A DNA stretch of 64,000 bases from Heracleum sosnowskyi (Eukaryota > Streptophyta > Magnoliopsida > Apiales > Apiaceae). Below are positions 55,806 to 64,000 of the stretch, one piece after another. The stretch is from assembly GCA_030848705.1 (NCBI GenBank), contig CM061240.1:127832998-127896997 (forward strand), in the 5' to 3' direction. Below the pieces are notes generated by a model. It was not told the DNA's origin. It did no database searches and was given only the letters and a program-made list of their open reading frames with translations. Within the stretch, counting starts at the first letter, position 1, and every line of letters begins with the position of its first letter. A program made the translations under genes and the position numbers.

Positions 55806-57216
55806 TGTTAGGTCCTGATATGTTTGTAGAAGGGGGGGGGGGGGGTTGAATACAAACAGTACCGTTTAATAGAATTTGTATGGTTGAATTTAACAATTAC
55901 AATACCAAATTTAATGCGGAATAAAATGAAACAAGATTCAAGTTAAATAAAACTCTATTGAACTTGAAGGGTGTTACAAATCAGTGTACAGATTACAAGG
56001 TTCTTGTTAAAACAAATCTAGAATAAATTCTACATGAATTTATCTATATTTGTAATAAAAGGATCGAATACTAAAAAGTAGTTCGATAGTAATTCTAGGG
56101 ATTATGATCCGCTAGATTGTCAAAGCAATACAAGTAATTGAATTCTAGTTGATTGGATATAACTTTGCTGGCTAGAATTTATTACAAGAATTAAATGGAG
56201 CTTTGCAGTTGGTTCGCTTGAAATGGCAGAAGAGAGTAAATGAGAAGCTGTATTCTTTCTGTCTGTTTTCAATTGTGATGATCTGCCTCTTTTGATCATG
56301 TACTTGTATTTAAACAAGTCACCTGATGCACTTGCACGCGCCAAAACACAATCCACTTGATTTTATAATTCATTGGATTTACACTCGGTAGTACTATCAT
56401 TTAAGCCTAGCAGTACTATCGGTAGTATTAACCAATTATATTGGTAGTACTCTCGGTAGTACTAAGCTTGATAGTACTACTAGTATAAATCAGATAGTAC
56501 TACTAGTACTAAATAGAATTAGGATTAAAACTGATTTAATACATTCTACTTTTAATTGATTTAATAAATGAATTAATTCTTTTAGAATTAAATCACTGAT
56601 TAAATAAATTAAATAAATGACTCAAATAATTTCATAAATAAATTAATTCTTGAGAATTAATTTATACATTAAATTACTTAAGATCTAGACTGATTAATTT
56701 AATATATGAATTAATTCTGAAAGAATTAATTCATAGATTAAATTAATTATCTTATAGAATAATATTAAAAGAGAATTAAACTAATTCTTAGAACCACTAA
56801 AATTGATGACGAACTTCCACTGACTGACGTTGACACTCCATGTACTGTCTGGTTCATGAGCGACTAACTTTAATGGTTGTTCTTCATACTTGACTTTAAG
56901 CTGTGATTCTTTTCTTCTTCTATTTAAACAAAGGACTGTAACCTGTACTTTTTCTCCGTCACACTTCTGAAATCTCTGTCACTTTTAAATAGTTCCACTT
57001 CCTTGAATACTTCACTGAGGCTTGAACAATAAATTGAACTTCTTTCAATGTAGAATAACTTCAAGTCTGTAGATGACTTTAATCTTCATTCTCTTGACAG
57101 ATATAATCTTCTGAGATTCCTGTGACATTTGATTTTTATTATTTACTTATTACATCTTAATTAAAGTTGAGTAGGATCCTCGGTGTTTACAAATAGACCT
57201 AGACATATGCCTTTCA
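55806..57216 (-). repeat. Copia element 2 5' LTR
   Basis: This 1411-bp partner of 43742-45141 has a run of 14 G at 55832-55845 where the other LTR has 6. The TAGTACTA array is at 56382-56510. Confidence 0.93.
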
Positions 57217-57591
57217 ATGGTGTACATAGTTTATGTTTGTTCTAAAAAATTTACACTACTCATTTAGATTAAAACTGGACTCAAAATAGAGTTGAGCTCG
57301 TTAAAAGAGCCCTTTCTTCTTTATTACTTTAATTAACTATGGTGAGTTTCCGATCAATATGTTATTCAGTTATTATTTACTCTTGAAAAAAATATTCAAA
57401 AAATATTAAAATTCTTACTAGGATTCTAAAAGGATTCCAAAGTCTATTTTCATTCCAAAACGATTGTTACGCGTAATTTATGGTTATGCCAATTAGAACA
57501 AGAATATTTTAAGTTCTTCAATATTTTATAATTTTTGAAGTTATTTTCCCATTTGTCTTCTTTAAAACAATTCTTAATTTTTCGGAGCTAC

Positions 57592-57711
57592 ATATCTTGA
57601 TATTAACCCATTAAATTACACAATCAGTAATCAGAAGTCTCTTGATCCTCGGGGAATAGTCAGTAATTTCTCACTGGGGAATAACACAATCACTATGGGA
57701 ACCACCATATA
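57592..57711. other. Short flank between duplication end and Helitron
   Basis: These 120 bases are not shared with copy 1. A short inverted phrase (CCTCGGGGAATAGTCAG and TCACTGGGGAATAACAC) is visible. No gene. Confidence 0.4.
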
Positions 57712-60700
57712 TCTATTATATATATAATAGAGCAACTAGGAGTTGCGTGAGACAATTTAATCAGTGTGAAATTACCAAATTACCCCTACTTATTATATTA
57801 ATGATAAAAAAAGTTGTTCTTAATGGGAGTCGAACCCTTGACATCTAAATTAGAGAAAGGACACTTCTAACAACTATGCTACACATCAATTTTGGTTATA
57901 CCATAAAACTCTTTATTAATATGTGTAAATACTCAATATGTTATATTCTATTTTGGTCTCTTCTTGTAATCTACTTGGTAAGGTAGATAATCTATTTTCA
58001 CAAGTGCCTTAAAATCATATATTTGACCATATTAGAGAAAAATTCATGCAAAATAGATATACAAAATGTTATAAATTGAAATTGGTCCATTGAAAAAAGA
58101 ATTATATTAATATTTTTATATTGTAAATCATGTTTATTTGCAATAAATATATATTTGCTCAAATTATATATACTATTAGATTAAAAATTCTATATACAAT
58201 CAATATATATTAAATTACTAAATTACCCTTTTAATATTATATTTATGAAATTAAATTACTAAATTACCCCACCAATTGTATATTGATGATAAAAAAAAAC
58301 TATTTTCATAATTGCCTTAAAATCATATATTTGACCATATTAGAGAAAAACTCATGCAAAATAAATATACAAAATGTTATAAATTGAAATTGGTCCATAG
58401 AAAAAGAATTATATTAATATTTGTATATAGTAAATCATGTTTATTTGCAATAAGTATATATTTTCTCAGATTATATAGACTATTAGATTACAAATTCTAT
58501 ATATTATCAATATATATTAAATTATTAAATTATTACCCTTTCAATATTATATTGATGAAATCAAATTACTAAATTACCCCACCAATTGTATATTGATGAT
58601 AAAAAAAATTGTTTTTAATGTGAACTAAACCATGATCGGTGGTGATAGTGTGACAAATGTTTATATTTATAGTCACCATCACTTATTATTTTCTCTTTTA
58701 ATATTTATTTTAAAATTTAAAACTATCGACATATTTACACCTTTCCAATTATATCCTTATATGTAATAAGTGTAAAATGAATTTTATTGATGATATCAAA
58801 TTACTAAATTACCCGACCAATTGTATATTGATGATAAAAAAAATTGTTCTTAATGAGAACTGAACCATGACCGGTGATAGTGTGACAATTGACAAATGTT
58901 GACATATATAGTCACTATCACTTATTATTTTCTTTTTTAATATTTATTTGAAAATTTAAAACCATCAACATATTTATACCTTTTCAATTATATCCTTGTA
59001 TGTAATAAGCGTAAAACGAATTTTATTCATTATTTAACTTTTATTACTGCTTCATTATAAGATATTAACAACTTATATTTATATACGCATTTTTGATATT
59101 TTATTTACTAATATAAATTGAAACTATAATTTTATTATAATACTATATATCATAAATCTCGTCTTCAATAAATGAATTTTATACATTGATCATTTTCAGA
59201 AAAATACACTATTAGTATATAAAGTGTTGAACCCGAAAAATGCAAAAGAGTTTTCTCTTTGTATACTAATAAAAAAGTTTGTGTTGAATTTTTTTATAAG
59301 AAAGTTGAAGTTGTCATCGTACGACAAAATCAAATATAAACTAATATCGGTTTATATTTTTTGAATATCTATGATAAAATATTTAAACGTATTAAATGTT
59401 AAATATTTTTTGCCAAGTGGCAATTGTAAGGTGAAACAAGTAACTTATCACAAATCAGTTTAGCGGCTTCTTGAGAGGTATAAGTTATAGTTTTCTAAAA
59501 TAAAATATATCCACAACTGTACAATTATTGCATTCAACGTGTCTGCTATTATATTTAAATTATTACATTTATAGTTAAATGAACTTAAATTCAAATGGAG
59601 ATTATGAATATCAAATTTTTATGTATATAAGCATAACACTTGAACAAATTACGGGATCGTTAACTTCACAACACATATTGATGTCAATATTAACAATCGT
59701 ATATTTGATTTATCGAGGGGTTGTTTGAGACAATTTATTCAATCTAAAATTACTAAAACACCCCTGTTTATTATATAATAATAATTTTATAATGAATGCA
59801 TGTATTAATTACATCTAATTCATTAATCATCATTAACTCGTCTATATTTATTGATCCATCATTATTAAATATTATAATTTATAATTATATTTATCTATCT
59901 ACTAATACTTAAATGATTAGATAATTAATATCTATAATTATATTTAACTCATTATCATGCAAGTATTGATTACAAAATAATTAGTATAGTTAATGAAGAT
60001 TAGTTATTAATGATTAAAGACATTAAAATGTATTAATAACGAAGATATTAATATGAAGTAAATAGAGTAAAGGGTTGAAAAGTCATTTTATACTTTGAGG
60101 GTATAATCGTCTTTTAACGGTGAACAAATTGGCTCAATGTACAACCAAAGAGATAGTAAAAGAGGGATAAGAAGGATAAGAGAGGGGTCTCCAGAAAGTG
60201 ACGTCGAAAATAGAAGGCAACAATCGTAGGAGGGGCATGAAAAGGGGGGAGAGAGAGAGATCAAAAAACAGATCCAAAACAAAAGTTGAGAAGAAAAAAG
60301 TGGATGAGACGGGGAAAAAGGAAAGAAAAAGCCAAAGAGACAGTAAAAGAGGGATAAGAATGATAAGAGAGGGGTCTCCAAAGAGTGACGCCGAAAATAG
60401 AAGGCAACCACCACCGTTGGAGGAGGCATGAGAGAGAGAGAGAGGCAAATAACATAAATAAATTAACCCCAAAAAAAGTACAAACTCGACAATATCGACA
60501 AAGGACAATTTGTCACTGCCAGCTCAAACAACAACAATGACAAATATTTACTTTAATGAGAAGACCAACTCCAAGTGCATTTACATGCACAAAGCCTACA
60601 AATTTGGTTCAAGCATTCCATCAAACACATAATACACACTCTAAATAAATACAAATTAAACAGTCAAAGAATGCATTTGAGTAAACAATTACGACGCACC

Positions 60701-61273
60701 CTAAATAAACGAAACATAACATGCATTTCAGTAAATGTGTTGTAATATATTACGTCTTCCCGATGATCATCACATGAGATAGGGGTCTCTAGAGAGTGAC
60801 ACCGAAAATAGAAGACAACCACCATTTGAAGGGGCATGAAAGGGGAGAGAGAGCGATCAAAATACAGATCCTAAACAAAAGTTGAGAAGAAAAGGTGGAG
60901 GAGACGGAGAGAAAGAAAATAAAATTCAAAGAGACAGTAAAAGAGGGATAAGAAGGATAAGTGAGGGGTCTCCAAAGAGTAATGTCGAAAATAGAAAGCA
61001 GCCACCATCGTAGGAAGGGGCATGAGGGGGGGGGGGGAGATTTCAGGATGGGGTGGAGAATGCAATAATTTTTCAATGAACTAAAAATTTCAATGAGTCA
61101 ATTTATTCAATGCGAAATGATAATTATACTCTCAAATTTCAAAAATGACATTTTAATCTATATTATAATTATCTCATATCAATATATCTGTAACTCATAA
61201 AATACGTTGAAATTAAAGAAATTTACGCAATATTCAAGAAAATTCCCGTGCTTCGCACGGGCTATAAAGCTAG
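57712..61273 (+). mobile_element. Helitron, first of a tandem pair
   Basis: It starts TC at 57712 with the palindromic TCTATTATATATATAATAG after A, and ends with the hairpin CCCGTGC-TTC-GCACGGG and CTATAAAGCTAG at 61273 before T. The first 1.4 kb has internal direct repeats (AATTACCCCACCAATTGTAT near 58262 and 58574, a variant near 58810; CATGCAAAATAGATATACAAA near 58035 and 58343). From about 59710 it repeats the head sequence (GGGGTTGTTTGAGACAATTTA) and then runs parallel to 61285-62979. No Rep/helicase coding. Confidence 0.75.
60140..61060. repeat. GA-rich tandem units in first Helitron
   Basis: A unit of about 110-190 bp recurs four times (near 60145, 60333, 60775 and 60930). It is built from AAAAGAGGGATAAGAAGGAT, GGGGTCTCCA.AGAGTGAC and GAAAATAGAAGGCAACCA. 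The complementary strand has long open frames of Leu/Ser/Pro because it is CT-rich. I do not treat these as genes. Confidence 0.75.
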
Positions 61274-62047
61274 TTATATATATAATAGAGCAACTAGGGG
61301 TTGCTCGAGACAATTTATTCAGTCTGAAATTACTAAAATACCCATGTTTATTATATAATAATAATTTTGTAATGAATGCATGTATTAATTACATCTAATT
61401 CATTAATCATCATTAACACGTTTATATTTATTAATCCATCATTAACACTTTTATATTTATTAATCCATCATTATTAAATATTATAATTTATAATTATATT
61501 TATCTATCTAGTAATACTTAAATGATTAGATAATTAATATCTATAATTATATTTAACTCATTATCATGCAAGTATTGATTACAAAATAATTAATATAGTT
61601 AATGAAGATTAGTTATTAATTATTAGAGACATTAAAATGTATTAATAACGAAGATATTAATATGAAGTAAATAGAGTAAAGGGTTGAAAAGTAATTTCAT
61701 ACTTTGAGTGTATAATCGTCTTTTAACGGTGAACAAATTGGCTCAATGTACAGTCAAAGCCAAAGAGACAGAAAAAGAGGGATAAGAAGGATAAGAGAGG
61801 GGTTTCCAGAGAGTGATGTCGAAAATAGAAGGCAACTATCGTAGAAGGGGGCATGAAAGGGGGGAGAGAGAGAGAGAGAGATCAAAAAAACAGATCCAAA
61901 ACAAAAGTTGAGAAGAAAAAGTGGAGGAGACGGGGAAAAGGGAAATAAAAGCCAAAGAGACGGTAAAAGAGGGATAAGAAGGATAAGAGAAGAGTCTTCA
62001 AAGAGTGACACCGAAAATAGAAGACAACCACCACCGTAGGAGGAGAC

Positions 62048-62136
<89 letters not shown>

Positions 62137-62979
62137 GCAAATAACATAAATAAATTAACCCCCAAAAAAGCATAAACTCGACATTATTGATAAAGAACAA
62201 TTTGTCACTGTCAGCTCAAACAACAATCCATGACAAATATTTTACTTCAATGAGCAGACCAACCCCAAGTGCATTTACATGCACAAAACCTACAAATTTG
62301 GTTCAAGCATTCCATCAAACACATAATACACACTCTAAATAAACACAAACTAAACAGTCAAAGAATGCATTTGAGTAAACAATTATGACGCACCCTAAAT
62401 AAACAAAGCATAACATGCATTTCAGTAAATTTGTTGTAATATATTACGTCTTCCCGAGGATCATCACATAAGAGAGGGGTCTTTAGAGAGTGACACCGAA
62501 AATAGAAAGTAGCCCATTGGAGGGGGGCATTAAAGGGGGGAGAGAGAACAATCAAAATACAGATCCTAAACAAAAGTTGAGAAGAAAAAGTGGAGGAGAC
62601 GGAGAGAAAGGAAATAAAAGCCAAAGAGACAATAAAAAAGGGATAAAAAGGATAAGTGAGGGCTCTTCAAAGAGTGACGTCGAAAATAGAAGGCAACCAC
62701 CACTGTAGGAGAGGGCATGGGAGAGATTTAGGGGGGGGGGGGGGAGATTTCAGGATGGGGTGAAGAATGCAATAATTTTTGAATGAACTAAGAATTTCAA
62801 TGAGTCAATTTATTCAATGTGAAATGATAATTATACTCTCAAATTTCAAAATGACATTTTAATTTATATTATAATTATCTCATATCAATATATTTGTAAC
62901 TCATAAAATACGTTGAAATTAAAGAAATTTACGCAATATTCTAAAACATGTCCGTGCCTCGCACATGCTATAAAGCTAG
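61274..62979 (+). mobile_element. Helitron, second of a tandem pair
   Basis: It follows the first element's CTAG directly, beginning TTATATATATAATAGAGCAAC, which is a shortened form of the 57712 head. It ends with the imperfect hairpin GTCCGTGCCTCGCACATG and CTATAAAGCTAG at 62979 before T. It is parallel to about 59710-61273 over most of its length, including four GA-rich units (near 61755, 61951, 62466 and 62615). Confidence 0.75.
62050..62126. repeat. (AG)n microsatellite
   Basis: About 75 bases of AG repeat followed by a G run. In the parallel position of the first Helitron (60430-60443) there are only about 14 bases, so it expanded here. Confidence 0.95.
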
Positions 62980-63232
62980 TTAATTTGAATTAACCAACAT
63001 GCATCCCAATACCAATGTGACTCTCGATTTTTTTATTGTTTCTGTTATTTGATTTTTAAGTCCTGTAATGTTATGTTTTGTTTTTTTTGAATTTATGTCT
63101 GCAATGAAACCGATGATTCCATGTTATCTTATATTAAGCCATTCTGCTTTTTGGTAAATACTTACGTAAATTCAATGTATTTAAACTCCTGCACTTTTTG
63201 AACCATGATATATAATTATTTATTTATATATA
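62980..63232. other. Intergenic
   Basis: AT-rich sequence with no gene, repeat or TE end that I can define. Confidence 0.4.
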
Positions 63233-63591
63233 GAGGACGTTTGGGTAACTTTAAATTATTGCTTATGACTTAAAGTTGCTTAAAGTGATAAGTGAAAAGT
63301 GAAAATTATCTATTTGGGTAATTTTGTATTATGACGAACTTATGAGTTATTAAAATAGTTAAAATTAAAATAAATTAAATAAATAGTTCATTTGATGATA
63401 ATATTAATTTTTATTAAATAAAATAAGTTATTCAAAAAGTACTTCCTATCAATTTTTGATTTTAATTTGTTTTTTTAATTTTGAGTCATTTTTTAACTTA
63501 TTACACAAACAAACATATTTTCAAATTAAAAGTCAAAAATTACTTTAAGCAGTTGATTTAAAGCGTTTGCCAAACATGCTCATATACGAGT
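63233..63591. mobile_element. MITE-like element with GTTTGG ends
   Basis: The left end GAGGACGTTTGGGTAACTTT and the inward-read right end GAGCATGTTTGGCAAACGCT are imperfect inverted repeats, both followed by TTAAAT. The interior is AT-rich and noncoding. The target duplication is unclear (ATATATA and ATATACG flanks). Confidence 0.6.
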
Positions 63592-64000
63592 CATACAGTG
63601 CATTTAAACTCCTTCAAATTCTAAATTATCCTTAAGTATTTCTCATTGACTTATTCCCATCAGGATCAGTAATTCGACTGGGCGAGTTGTACGTAGAAAC
63701 TCAAAATTTAGACTTGTGGACTTGTAGTTCATCAGTAGATCAATCCCACTCTGGGGTTAGAGCAAATAATCGAATTAAAAATCAAAATTCATAAAAATTC
63801 ATAAAAATTGAGCTGCATAAAACGTAGTCGAAACCAAAAAATAAAAAACCGAACCATGTAGAAGGGTTCGATTGCAGTTATAGGTTCCAACTGAATCGAT
63901 AAAAATCGAACCGAGCCAATAATAATACAAATAAATAAATAATTAATGTATATATATGAAATTTTAAAATGAATTATAATATTAAAAATAAGTCACTGTA
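63592..64000. other. Intergenic, window end
   Basis: No gene. A patch at about 63845-63920 (AAACCGAACCATG, GGTTCGATTGCAG, ATCGAACCGAGCC) resembles the GGTTCGGTT-rich ends of plant MITEs but cannot be closed within the window. Confidence 0.35.

Larger units (their letters stand above)
43742..57216 (-). mobile_element. SIRE/Maximus-like Ty1/copia element 2, defective
   Basis: This is a 13,475-bp minus-strand relative of element 1. A perfect 5-bp target duplication ATGGT (43737-43741 and 57217-57221) brackets it, and the filled site is confirmed by intact sequence near 18671. The LTRs are 1400 and 1411 bp. The 11-bp difference is explained by a G run and a 3-bp indel, and scattered substitutions show it is older than element 1. 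Stop codons break gag, pol and ORF3, so it cannot be autonomous. Confidence 0.95.
24637..57591. repeat. Segmental duplication, copy 2 (expanded by insertions)
   Basis: This is the partner of 14169-19580. Between homologous anchors it holds a forward SIRE-like element, a solo LTR, a Helitron, a TIR element, a MITE and a reverse SIRE-like element. Removing these leaves a few kilobases that align with copy 1. The right end of homology is at TCGGAGCTAC. Confidence 0.88.

Noticed and set aside
61754..62200. Long minus-strand frame rich in Leu-Ser repeats, and similar frames at 60088-60508 and 60789-61076
   Set aside because: They come from CT-rich strands of GA-rich repeat units and an AG microsatellite inside Helitrons. 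Overlapping frames are open at the same time, which indicates low complexity and not coding.

Overview
This window is AT-rich nuclear DNA from a flowering plant, most likely a eudicot. The evidence is plant-type DD39D mariner-like elements, Stowaway MITEs, Tat-type Ty3/gypsy and SIRE/Maximus-like Ty1/copia retrotransposons, Helitrons, a MAIN/PMD gene remnant and plant-style intron signals. I cannot name the species. Well over half of it is transposable elements, many nested. Only two small genes look like ordinary host genes (8747-8980 and 21457-21789); they share a C-terminal motif. All comparisons were made by eye.

Layout: 1-2013 is a truncated second copy of a mariner-like element plus flank, ending in a Helitron 3' terminus. 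2491-7597 is a non-autonomous Helitron split by a decayed Tat retroelement (2782-6892). 8747-8980 is a small host gene. 9941-14087 holds the flank and a complete mariner-like element (10371-14087) with an apparently intact transposase and a possible captured gene fragment on the opposite strand. 14169-19580 is copy 1 of a host segment carrying MITEs and a hAT-like element. 19595-21312 is a duplicated promoter-like block leading to the second host gene. 22900-24180 is a broken PMD gene. 24637-57591 is copy 2 of the same host segment, expanded from about 3.5-5 kb to 33 kb by two SIRE-like elements (24658-37829 forward, 43742-57216 reverse), a solo LTR, a Helitron and smaller TIR elements. 57712-62979 is a tandem Helitron pair with GA-rich repeat units. 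62980-64000 is intergenic with one MITE.

The forward SIRE-like element looks intact: LTRs without any difference that I found, 5-bp target duplication, and open gag, pol and third reading frames. The reverse one has equally clear borders but stop codons in all three coding regions. Their pol proteins are almost identical, yet their LTRs and pol-ORF3 spacers carry different versions of a short repeated motif (GAAGACTA-type in one, TAGTACTA-type in the other), and the N-terminal part of the third protein diverges in parallel. This paired change in a repeated DNA motif and an element-encoded protein with a nuclear-localisation-like patch is the most interesting signal in the window. It suggests an element-specific recognition system, which remains a hypothesis.
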